Part shown: positions 1-5,921 of the stretch, piece by piece | Layout: each line of letters starts with the position of its first letter | Position numbering within the stretch: the stretch's first letter is position 1 | DNA from: J095 sp964407935 | Lineage (GTDB): Bacteria > Chloroflexota > Anaerolineae > 4572-78 > J111 | NCBI GenBank assembly: GCA_964407935.1 | Contig: CAYOXS010000228.1 | Location: forward strand, 1 to 9,855 | Length of the DNA stretch: 9,855 nt | Direction of reading: 5' to 3' | Notes under the pieces: model-generated | Database searches by the model: none | The model's input: the letters and a program-made list of their open reading frames with translations, nothing else | What the model was told of the DNA's origin: nothing | Position numbers and translations under genes: made by a program

Positions 1-4
1 GGTG

Positions 5-29
5 AAAAAAGGCTGGCAGACTTGTTGCC
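5..29 (-). terminator. Weak candidate terminator after the ATP-grasp gene
   Basis: Just past the TAA stop of the ATP-grasp gene, the minus strand has GGCA, a 7-nt loop, TGCC, then AGCC and a run of six T. The stem is only 4 bp and is separated from the T run, so intrinsic termination is possible but poorly supported. The window ends directly after it, so a further gene of the same operon could follow. Confidence 0.25.
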
Positions 30-33
30 GTGA

Positions 34-1134
34 TTAGCGGGCTAAAAACCGGGGCATTGTTACGGCCGAGTTGTGACGGTTCCGCAGTTCGTAGCGCTCA
101 ATGGCCTCATCCAGAATACGGTTGATGAGCTGCTCGTAGCTCCAGCCGCCGGCGGTGGCTTCAATACACAGATCAGAATAGCCGGGGTTGAGGCCGGGCA
201 GCGGGTTAATTTCAAGGATGTACGGTTTATTGTTATCGTTGGCGTCCAGCCGAAAATCAACCCGGGAAACATCGCGGCAGCCCATCACCCTAAATGTGGC
301 CGCTGCCAGCCAGTTGAGGTCTTCAATTTGTTCCGGGGTGAGCGGCGCGGGGCAGAGGTAGTAGAAGGTGTCAACCAGCTCTACCTTGATGCGGTTGGTG
401 TACAGGCCGGCTTCTTCGTCCGGGTAGGCGTTAAAGTCAACCTCCAGCGGCGGGAAAAAGTGCAGCCCGCGCACAATCCGGGGCGCATCTTCATCTTCCG
501 GCAGGCGGCGGGCCACCGGCGCGGTCAGGTTACCCACCATGCCAACGGTGATTTCCCGCCCTTCAATGTAATGTTCCACCAGCGCCGGCTGGTTGTAGCG
601 ATCAAAAATACGGGCAATCTGGGTGCGCAGTTGGGCCTCGGTGTGCACAATCGATTCGGCGCTGACGCCCATGCCGGTGCCTTCTCGGCTGGGTTTGGCA
701 AACAGGGGGAATTTTAACGACGGGTCCAGCGGTTCATCGGGCCGTTCAAATACCTGAAACGCCGGGGTGGGCAAATCGTGGTAGGTTAAAACGCGCTTGG
801 TCATCGGTTTATCCAGGGCCAACGCCAGGGTTAGCACCCGCGAGCCGGTGTATGGAATTTGCAGCATCTCGAGGATAGCCGGCACCTGAGATTCCCGCGA
901 GTCGCCAAAATGGCCTTCGGTCAGGTTAAAGCAGATATCGGGTTTTACAGCCTGAATGTTGTTGTACAGGGTGGTGTCGCCCTCTAAAAAAACAACGCTG
1001 TGGCCGGCGCTTTCCAGCGCCGTAGTGATCGCCTGGATGGTGCCCCAGGAATCAAGGTCGTCCCACTGGTCGGGAGACATGCCGGGCCAGGTGGGCGCAT
1101 TTTGTTTCAAATTAGCCAGTACTGCAACTTTCAT
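34..1134 (-). CDS. Ddl-type ATP-grasp ligase paired with a LysW-like protein
   Basis: A 366-residue ATP-grasp enzyme of the D-alanine-D-alanine ligase superfamily, expected to activate a carboxylate as an acyl phosphate and join it to an amine. An N-terminal preATP-grasp domain (residues 1-105) contains EGHFGDSRESQVPAILEMLQ (73-92). The central lid has DKPMTKRVL (108-116), FPLFAKPSREGTGMGVS (142-158, nucleotide lysine and glycine-rich loop) and VEHYIEGREITVG (186-198). The C-terminal metal site is SRVDFRLD (290-297) and LEINPLPGLNP (307-317), the counterpart of the Ddl metal-binding stretch. It starts with ATG preceded by AGGAG and a 5-nt spacer. A LysW-like carrier lies 147 nt upstream on the same strand, whereas no mur or cell-wall genes are nearby. 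True D-Ala-D-Ala activity is therefore possible but unproven. I infer another substrate, perhaps attached to the carrier. The leader carries a 7-nt repeat array. Confidence 0.85.
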   Translation of the reverse strand: MKVAVLANLKQNAPTWPGMSPDQWDDLDSWGTIQAITTALESAGHSVVFLEGDTTLYNNIQAVKPDICFNLTEGHFGDSRESQVPAILEMLQIPYTGSRVLTLALALDKPMTKRVLTYHDLPTPAFQVFERPDEPLDPSLKFPLFAKPSREGTGMGVSAESIVHTEAQLRTQIARIFDRYNQPALVEHYIEGREITVGMVGNLTAPVARRLPEDEDAPRIVRGLHFFPPLEVDFNAYPDEEAGLYTNRIKVELVDTFYYLCPAPLTPEQIEDLNWLAAATFRVMGCRDVSRVDFRLDANDNNKPYILEINPLPGLNPGYSDLCIEATAGGWSYEQLINRILDEAIERYELRNRHNSAVTMPRFLAR

Positions 1135-1152
1135 TTTATCTCCTGTGAAAAT

Positions 1153-1201
1153 AGGATTCAGGATTCAGGAGTTAGGAGTTAGGAATTAGGGAGTAGGGGT
1201 C
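1153..1201 (+). repeat. Seven-unit heptanucleotide tandem array
   Basis: Read on the plus strand the units are AGGATTC, AGGATTC, AGGAGTT, AGGAGTT, AGGAATT, AGGGAGT and AGGGGTC: seven consecutive 7-nt units, each beginning AGG. The array starts 18 nt before the ATP-grasp start codon and lies in its leader. It resembles the short tandemly repeated heptamers known from cyanobacterial and some other environmental genomes. A related five-unit array precedes uxuA at 9655-9689. Confidence 0.85.
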
Positions 1202-1231
1202 TCCTGATCTGATTCTTAAAAATCATGAATT

Positions 1232-1259
1232 GCGAATGGCGAATGGCGAATGAACGAAT
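1232..1259 (+). repeat. Second heptamer array, GCGAATG type
   Basis: Three exact GCGAATG units (1232-1252) are followed by AACGAAT (1253-1259) and a further CGAAT echo at 1263-1267. The period is again 7 nt, but the unit differs from the AGG-type array 30 nt away. It lies between the lysW-like stop and the ATP-grasp start, so an lysW-ATP-grasp transcript would contain it. Confidence 0.75.
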
Positions 1260-1281
1260 CTACGAATTTGCGGCCCTGCAA

Positions 1282-1482
1282 TCACGACTCGTCGCCAAAT
1301 TCTTCATCTGCCGGGTCCAGCGCGTCCCACTCGAGCACCAGCGGGTTGAGACCCACCACCTGCAAATATGCCCAACAGTTGGGGCAGGTAATGCGCTGGC
1401 CCACCTCCGGGGTTGTTCTAATATTGAATTTTTCGCCGCAATCCGGGCAAACTGCCTCCATTGATTTTCTACTGTTGTCCAT
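1282..1482 (-). CDS. LysW-like zinc-ribbon carrier protein
   Basis: A small acidic protein of 66 residues. It has CPDCG (Cys12, Cys15) and CPNC (Cys33, Cys36), the zinc ribbon of the LysW/AmCP family, followed by LQVVGLNPLVLEWD (40-53), which closely matches the VVGLxPLxLE stretch after the second Cys pair in LysW. An acidic tail DPADEEFGDES ends the protein. Family LysW proteins carry pathway intermediates on a C-terminal glutamate in an EDWGE ending. Here the nearest match is EEFGD/EFGDE, with Phe for Trp and a Ser as last residue, so the role as a carrier is inferred. Start: ATG with AGGAG and a 6-nt spacer. A Ddl-type ATP-grasp enzyme lies downstream. LysX, LysZ, LysY, LysJ and LysK are not in the window, which argues against an ordinary lysine cluster. 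Another possibility is a generic zinc-ribbon protein, but the VVGL segment favours LysW. Confidence 0.8.
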   Translation of the reverse strand: MDNSRKSMEAVCPDCGEKFNIRTTPEVGQRITCPNCWAYLQVVGLNPLVLEWDALDPADEEFGDES

Positions 1483-1516
1483 TTAAGGCTCCTGTTAGGT
1501 ATACGCGCCTGTGCGC

Positions 1517-1558
1517 CTGCCTGTCTGGTCACCATTGATTTAACACAAGGACAGGCAG
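1517..1558. promoter_or_regulatory. Inverted repeat at the lysW-like promoter
   Basis: CTGCCTGTC (1517-1525) and GACAGGCAG (1550-1558) are perfect 9-nt inverted arms separated by 24 nt. The right arm touches the proposed -10 element and the likely transcription start, so binding there could block transcription. It could equally be a DNA loop or a chance repeat. No regulator is identified. Confidence 0.4.
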
Positions 1559-1586
1559 TTATAAATATAGAAGCAGAGCGTTTAAA
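1558..1586 (-). promoter_or_regulatory. Sigma-70-like promoter for the lysW-like/ATP-grasp pair
   Basis: On the minus strand TTTAAA (plus-strand 1581-1586) is a -35 candidate and TATAAC (1558-1563) a -10 candidate, spaced 17 nt. They match the consensus at 4 of 6 and 5 of 6 positions. The region is AT-rich and lies about 75 nt upstream of the lysW-like ATG. This would make lysW and the ATP-grasp gene a unit separate from the upstream phosphoesterase. Confidence 0.4.
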
Positions 1587-1625
1587 AAACGTGCAAAAAA
1601 CATGCCAATGCTGAATAAATTTGGG

Positions 1626-2648
1626 TTAGATCAACCGCTTGCTGGTGGTTTTGAGAGGAATGGAAAGGTGTCGTAACGCCCGCCGGCTAAGTTGATGAGC
1701 CAGCACGCGGGGATCGCCGCCGTTCAACACAATCTGGCCGCCGGCCATCGCCCCGTGGCCGCCGGCTGTGCCCTGCTGGCCAACCACGGCCTGGGCCAGC
1801 CGGCCAGCGCCTCCCAGCCGGCTGCGGGTCCGCACCGATAAAATCAGTTTGTCATCAAACACGCCGGTGCAAATGACCCAATCCACACCTTCCAGGCGCA
1901 GCAGGGTGTCGGCCAGTTCTGCGGCCAGATCGGGGTAGGTCATCACGCCAATGTATGAAACAGCGACCCGATCATAAATTTTGGTGGCCCGCAGCGCGGC
2001 GTCGAGGCTTTTAAAATAGTCCAGCGGCACCTGCGCCCGTTCAATTTCAATCAGGGCGTCGGTATCAATGAGCGGCTGCAAAAACAGGTAGGCTTCGGCA
2101 TCAAGGGGGCTGGCCTGGCGGGTTAGCCCCATTGTATCGGTTTTAATGCCGTAAAACAGGGCGGTGGCCAGCGGTTGGGGCACCGGCAAATCGGCGGCGC
2201 GGAGGTATTCGGTGAGGATGGCCGCGGTAGAACCGGCCTCAATCCGCACATCGGCGTAGCGGGCCTCGGCGGTGGCTTCGCGCCAGGGGTGATGGTCAAT
2301 TACCACGGCAACCTGGGCGTGCGGCGGCAGCATGTTGTTGCCCGCGCCGGGTTGCGTATCGACCAATGCGACCGCCATAAATTCCAACTGATCGAGGTGA
2401 GTCATGGGTGTGAGCGGCCGCCCCAAATAATCCAGCAACGCCTTGTTTTCTGCCCGGCCAACAATGCCGTTAAAGCCAATAACAGACTCAACACCGATGG
2501 TTTGAGCCAGCAAATACTGCAACCCCAGCGAACCGGCCACGGCGTCCGGGTCGGGATCGTTGTGGGGCAATATCAGCAGCGAGGTGCAGCCGTTGACCGC
2601 CTGCAATAACCGCTGCACCTGATCAAGTGGCAGTTCCTGATTAATCAC
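1626..2648 (-). CDS. DHH-family phosphoesterase (NrnA/RecJ-like)
   Basis: A soluble DHH/DHHA1 phosphoesterase of 340 residues from the GTG at 2648. Motif I is HNDPDPDAVAGS (29-40), motif II LVDTQP (Asp97), motif III IDHH (Asp118-His120), and Asp171 in KTDTMG fits motif IV; together these bind the two metals. The C-terminal DHHA1 domain carries GGHGAMAGG (296-304), which contacts substrate phosphate in NrnA-like enzymes. Family members hydrolyse short oligoribonucleotides, pAp or cyclic dinucleotides; the substrate here cannot be told. No membrane, PAS or GGDEF domain is present, unlike GdpP. The frame is open upstream to a TTG at 2672, but that lacks a good ribosome binding site. The GTG has AAAGGAG just 3 nt away and overlaps the regulator's stop by 8 nt, suggesting translational coupling. 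The start remains uncertain. Confidence 0.87.
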   Translation of the reverse strand: MINQELPLDQVQRLLQAVNGCTSLLILPHNDPDPDAVAGSLGLQYLLAQTIGVESVIGFNGIVGRAENKALLDYLGRPLTPMTHLDQLEFMAVALVDTQPGAGNNMLPPHAQVAVVIDHHPWREATAEARYADVRIEAGSTAAILTEYLRAADLPVPQPLATALFYGIKTDTMGLTRQASPLDAEAYLFLQPLIDTDALIEIERAQVPLDYFKSLDAALRATKIYDRVAVSYIGVMTYPDLAAELADTLLRLEGVDWVICTGVFDDKLILSVRTRSRLGGAGRLAQAVVGQQGTAGGHGAMAGGQIVLNGGDPRVLAHQLSRRALRHLSIPLKTTSKRLI

Positions 2649-3324
2649 CGTCTCCTTTAAATTGATAGCCAACGCCAGATACGGTTAAAATGTAGCGCGG
2701 CGATTGCGGTTCCGGCTCAATTTTGGCGCGCAGCCGGCTTACCAGCCCGCGGATCAAATCGCGGTCACCCTGGCCGGTGTAGCCCCACACCCGCTCAACA
2801 ATAGTTTCGGTGGGGATCACCTGCCCGCGATTGAGCACCAGCGTGTACAGCAGCCTGAACTCAAGCTGGGTAAGCCGCTGCGGCGGTTTTCCCTGAAACT
2901 CTACCGCGCGGTTGGTGGGGTTTAAGGTGAGTTCGCCCAACTGCATGTTGGGCAGGTTAAAGTTTGGCACTGTACCGGCCCGGCGCATCAGGCTCCCAAC
3001 CTGGGCAATCAGCAGTTTGGCGCTGAAGGGCGGAACAATAATCAAATCCGCGCCCATATTGAGCAGATCGCAATGCAGCTTTTCTGTTAACCCATCAACC
3101 ACGGCAATCAGCGGCACCAGCGTTTCGGCCCGCACCCGGCGCACCAGCTCCAAAACCGGCTGGCCGGGCAAAGCCAGCAAAATCAGGTCTACGGGGCGTT
3201 CAATCCAGTTTTGCAGCGCCGGCTCCAACTCGCGGGTGGTGGTTACGGCCAGCCCGGCTCGCTGCAGGGCGATGGATAAAATGGCCATATCATCGGGATC
3301 ATCCGTTACCAGCAAGGCATACAT
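2641..3324 (-). CDS. OmpR-type regulator with a degenerate receiver domain
   Basis: A 227-residue protein with a receiver-like domain (about 1-115) and a winged-helix DNA-binding domain (about 125-225). The latter is clear: RLTQLEFRLLYTLVLNRGQV (150-169), VERVWGY (176-182), a recognition-helix region ending SRLRAKIE (196-203), and the hairpin YILTVSGVGYQF (211-222). The receiver keeps the acidic pair Asp8-Asp9 (TDDP). However, the usual phosphoacceptor aspartate is replaced by Ala51 in DLILLALPG, the conserved Thr/Ser region reads IAVVDG, and the conserved Lys of the KPF motif is Pro98 (VPPF). It is therefore expected not to be phosphorylated normally and may act as a pseudo-receiver. No histidine kinase is in the window. 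The ATG at 3324 is preferred to the adjacent TTG at 3327; both have only a weak GAGAG ribosome site. The 3' end overlaps the DHH gene. Confidence 0.88.
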   Translation of the reverse strand: MYALLVTDDPDDMAILSIALQRAGLAVTTTRELEPALQNWIERPVDLILLALPGQPVLELVRRVRAETLVPLIAVVDGLTEKLHCDLLNMGADLIIVPPFSAKLLIAQVGSLMRRAGTVPNFNLPNMQLGELTLNPTNRAVEFQGKPPQRLTQLEFRLLYTLVLNRGQVIPTETIVERVWGYTGQGDRDLIRGLVSRLRAKIEPEPQSPRYILTVSGVGYQFKGDGD

Positions 3325-3347
3325 CAAACCAGCTCTCTTTCATTATT

Positions 3348-3399
3348 TTGTCCCAAATTACCGCGCTTTAAGATTTGCTTTCCGCCAAATTCGGGACAA
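3348..3399. promoter_or_regulatory. Inverted repeat in the divergent regulator/peptidase gap
   Basis: TTGTCCCAAATT (3348-3359) and AAATTCGGGACAA (3387-3399) are inverted arms: seven perfect outer pairs (TTGTCCC/GGGACAA), then an AAATT/AATTT-like continuation with one offset base. It sits between the divergent regulator and peptidase genes, so it could be an operator acting on both. Autoregulation by the neighbouring winged-helix protein is a reasonable guess only. Confidence 0.4.
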
Positions 3400-3403
3400 C
3401 AAT
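3375..3403 (+). promoter_or_regulatory. Possible promoter of the P1 peptidase gene
   Basis: TTGCTT (3375-3380) and AACAAT (3398-3403) are separated by 17 nt, matching consensus -35 and -10 hexamers at 3 and 4 of 6 positions. The start would fall about 20 nt before the AGGAGG ribosome site's ATG. The -10 overlaps the right arm of the inverted repeat. The support is weak. Confidence 0.25.
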
Positions 3404-3431
3404 AGGTCAACTACGTTTTCAGGAGGATTTT

Positions 3432-4502
3432 ATGAGTCGCGCGCGCTTGCGAGATTTAGGTATTATTATTGGAGTTATGCCCCCCGGCCCATGCAACGCC
3501 ATTACCGATGTACCGGGCGTGCTGGTTGGTCACACCACGTTAATTGATGACTCACCGTATGTAGCCCGGACCGGTGTAACCGTTATTATTCCGCGTGAGG
3601 ATGAAATCAGAGACGATCACGCTTTTGCCGGCTATCATTCATTTAATGGTAACGGTGAAATGACCGGGCTGTTGTGGCTGGACGAGTCCGGATTGCTCGG
3701 CTCACCCATTGGGCTAACCAACACCAACCAGGTGGGGGTAGTGCGCGATGCCCTTATTGTACACGATGTGGAAAATTTCGAAAGCCGGGGCTTCAAGCTG
3801 CCGGTGGTGGCTGAAACCTACGATGGCTGGCTCAACGACATCGACGCGTTTCATCTGGAAGATGAACATGTTCACCAGGCGATTGCCGCGGCCAAAAGCG
3901 GGCCGGTTGAAGAAGGCAATGTTGGCGGCGGCACCGGCATGATCTGCCACGATTTCAAAGGCGGCATCGGCACCTCATCCCGCATTGTCGAAAGCAAAAG
4001 CGGCACCTACACCGTGGGCGTGCTGGTGCAATCCAATTACGGCGACCGGGCGCTGTTGCGTGTGGACGGTGTGCCGGTTGGCCGGGCTATTGGCCCGGAG
4101 AGGGTGCCCCTGCCGTGGGAAGAACCGCCGCAGGGCGGCTCGATTATTGTGGTGATTGCCACCGACGCGCCGCTGCTGCCCATCCAGTGCCGGCGGCTGG
4201 CTCAGCGGGCCACCGTGGGGTTGGCCCGGGCCGGCGGCGTGGGCCACAACGGCAGCGGCGACATCTTTTTGGCTTTTGCCACCGGCAACCACATCCCCGC
4301 CGATCTTTCGGTGCGGCGCACGCTTGAAATGCTGCCCCACGAGCATCTGAACCCGTTTTTTGAAGCAGTGGCCGAGGCGGTGGAAGAAGCTATCCTCAAC
4401 TCGCTCACCGCCGCCGAAACCATGACCGGCTATCAGGGCCGCACGGTATACGCCCTGCCGCTGGATGAATTGGAACACATTATGAGCCGCTACCGGCCCT
4501 GA
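3432..4502 (+). CDS. P1-family (S58, DmpA-like) aminopeptidase
   Basis: A 356-residue peptidase of the DmpA/BapA type, an Ntn-hydrolase-like fold that cuts itself into two chains and removes N-terminal residues from small peptides, including D- or beta-amino acid peptides in some members. N-terminal signature: NAITDVPGVLVGHTTL (22-37). Central segments GNVGGGTGM (162-170) and GTYTVGVLVQSNYGDR (191-206) are typical. GHNGSGDIFLAF (271-282) contains the expected nucleophile Ser275; self-cleavage would fall between Gly274 and Ser275, as in DmpA. No signal peptide is visible, so it is probably cytoplasmic. The start is set by AGGAGG and a 5-nt spacer before the ATG; an upstream in-frame extension to 3375 is open but lacks this site. 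Its last 13 nt overlap the convergent exchanger gene. The true substrate is unknown. Confidence 0.92.
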   Translation: MSRARLRDLGIIIGVMPPGPCNAITDVPGVLVGHTTLIDDSPYVARTGVTVIIPREDEIRDDHAFAGYHSFNGNGEMTGLLWLDESGLLGSPIGLTNTNQVGVVRDALIVHDVENFESRGFKLPVVAETYDGWLNDIDAFHLEDEHVHQAIAAAKSGPVEEGNVGGGTGMICHDFKGGIGTSSRIVESKSGTYTVGVLVQSNYGDRALLRVDGVPVGRAIGPERVPLPWEEPPQGGSIIVVIATDAPLLPIQCRRLAQRATVGLARAGGVGHNGSGDIFLAFATGNHIPADLSVRRTLEMLPHEHLNPFFEAVAEAVEEAILNSLTAAETMTGYQGRTVYALPLDELEHIMSRYRP

Positions 4503-5587
4503 ACCGCCCGCCCGTTGTTTTTAACGTAAGCAAAGTGAAGCGTAGACACAATCAGGGTAATAATTGTCAGCGGCACCACAAACCCAACCATCGCCCAGGT
4601 ATAGGCTGACAACGCCGCCGAGTCGGTGGCGTGCAAAATCAGGTAGGCGGTAAAGGCCGCGTAATAACCAAAAAAGAGGATCCCTTCCCAGCGGGCAATC
4701 TGGCCGCCGGTAAAGAAAACCGGCAGGCAGGCCAGCGCCACGCCAACCATCACCGGCAGATCAAACCAGAGAGTGGTTGCCGGGACCGGGATACCGTTTG
4801 AGGAGACAATTGCCGCCAGGCCTAGCACCGCCAGAATGTTAAAAATGTTGCTGCCCACCACGTTGCCCACGGCAATATCACGCTCACCGCGAAGACTGGC
4901 CACCACAGAAGTGGCCACTTCTGGCAGCGAGGTGCCGGCGGCCACAATGGTTAACCCAATCACCGTTTCGTTCACGCCAAAAACACGGGCCAGCACAATG
5001 GCGCCTTCAACCAGCCAGTGCGATCCCAGCAGCAGCATACTCAGGCCCAACAAAATTAACCCCAATTGCAGCCCCACCTCTTTAATACCGGTAGCGTGGG
5101 GCTGCCCGCCGGCGGGCAGCTCAACTTTTCCGTTTTCCTTACGCCCCTGCACAATCGACCACACCGTATAGGCCACCGCCCCGCCGGCCAGCACCAGCCC
5201 ATCCAACCGGCCCAGTTGGCCATCCAGCACCAACAGCAGCAGCAAAAATGAAACTCCAATCATAATTGGCACATCGCGGCGGATCAACTGGCTTGAGACA
5301 ATCAGCGGGGTAATCATCGCCGATAGCCCCAAAATGAACAGCACGTTAAAAATATTGCTGCCCACCGCGTTGCCCAGCGCAATACCCGTTTGCTGGTTAT
5401 ACGCCGATTGCACGCTCACCGCCAGCTCGGGCGAACTGGTGCCGTACGCCACCACCGTTAACCCAATGATCAGCGGCGATACCCCCACCACCACCGCCAG
5501 CCGCGACGCGCCGCGCACCAAAGACTCGGCGCCAGTCACCAGCAAAACCAATCCCGCCACAAACAACAGTAATTCAAGCATAGACAT
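4490..5587 (-). CDS. CaCA-family sodium/calcium exchanger (YrbG-like)
   Basis: A hydrophobic 365-residue inner-membrane antiporter with about 10 membrane segments. The two signature alpha repeats are plain: GLTVVAYGTSSPELAVSV (42-59, Glu54) with GNAVGSNIFN (72-81), and GLTIVAAGTSLPEVATSV (211-228, Glu223) with GNVVGSNIFN (241-250). These acidic and polar residues form the ion sites in the family, which exchanges Ca2+ (or another cation) for Na+ or H+. A cytoplasmic loop around 148-170 (GRKENGKVELPAGGQ) separates the halves. I chose the ATG at 5587 (MSMLELLLF) because it begins the first membrane helix. AAGGA lies rather far upstream; ATG 5581 and an upstream GTG at 5611 are alternatives. The gene stands alone, convergent with the peptidase. 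Ion specificity cannot be read from the sequence. Confidence 0.92.
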   Translation of the reverse strand: MSMLELLLFVAGLVLLVTGAESLVRGASRLAVVVGVSPLIIGLTVVAYGTSSPELAVSVQSAYNQQTGIALGNAVGSNIFNVLFILGLSAMITPLIVSSQLIRRDVPIMIGVSFLLLLLVLDGQLGRLDGLVLAGGAVAYTVWSIVQGRKENGKVELPAGGQPHATGIKEVGLQLGLILLGLSMLLLGSHWLVEGAIVLARVFGVNETVIGLTIVAAGTSLPEVATSVVASLRGERDIAVGNVVGSNIFNILAVLGLAAIVSSNGIPVPATTLWFDLPVMVGVALACLPVFFTGGQIARWEGILFFGYYAAFTAYLILHATDSAALSAYTWAMVGFVVPLTIITLIVSTLHFAYVKNNGRAVQGR

Positions 5588-5921
5588 AGGGCAGATATTC
5601 CTTGATGTCACTCATGTTTTGGTCAACAAGACCGCTTTCAGTAGAACAGGTACAAAATCCTTTAAAGACCACTCTAAAATTTATACCAAACTGGCCATAA
5701 CCCCAAACCCAACAGCAAAAAATTCATTCTGGTCTGTGATGTTTGCCAGCCGGGGCAGAGTCAACGTAGAAAGCATAGCATTTTTGCCAAAAAGTACAAC
5801 CCGCTCGCTCGGCAATTCAAATATACCCGGGTATACCGGCGGCTACATCTTTTGCCAGATGACACTACACCCGGTTTGCTGGTACATTAAGCCAATGATG
5901 CATACCATTACGGAGTAAACA
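5588..5921. other. 334-nt divergent intergenic region
   Basis: This stretch between the exchanger and MFS starts is more AT-rich than the genes around it. I see no convincing coding frame, RNA gene or terminator. It must contain both divergent promoters, but I could not find a pair of well-spaced hexamers for either. It holds one notable palindrome (5822-5835) and the MFS ribosome binding site, GGAG, 6 nt before the ATG. Confidence 0.6.
5822..5835. promoter_or_regulatory. Perfect 14-nt palindrome TATACCCGGGTATA
   Basis: A self-complementary 14-mer about 87 nt upstream of the MFS start. Its size and symmetry suit an operator for a dimeric repressor or activator of the efflux gene (TetR, MarR or MerR families commonly do this). 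No such regulator gene lies next to it in the window. Confidence 0.35.

Noticed and set aside
73..717. Plus-strand open frame of 214 codons opposite the ATP-grasp gene
   Set aside because: No family resemblance and no convincing start context; the minus strand has full ATP-grasp motifs.
1153..1259. Possible CRISPR array
   Set aside because: Units are 7 nt and contiguous, with no spacers and no cas genes nearby.
1260..1535. Alternative minus-strand frame of 91 codons over the lysW-like gene
   Set aside because: It lacks the paired CxxC motifs and VVGL segment present in the overlapping 66-codon frame, which also has a good ribosome site.
3975..4478. Minus-strand open frame opposite the P1 peptidase
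   Set aside because: It covers the peptidase catalytic segment on the other strand and shows no domain of its own.
5588..5921. Plus-strand open frame running from inside the exchanger gene through the gap
   Set aside because: Its translation has no recognisable motif and it largely lies opposite the exchanger; no ribosome site was found.
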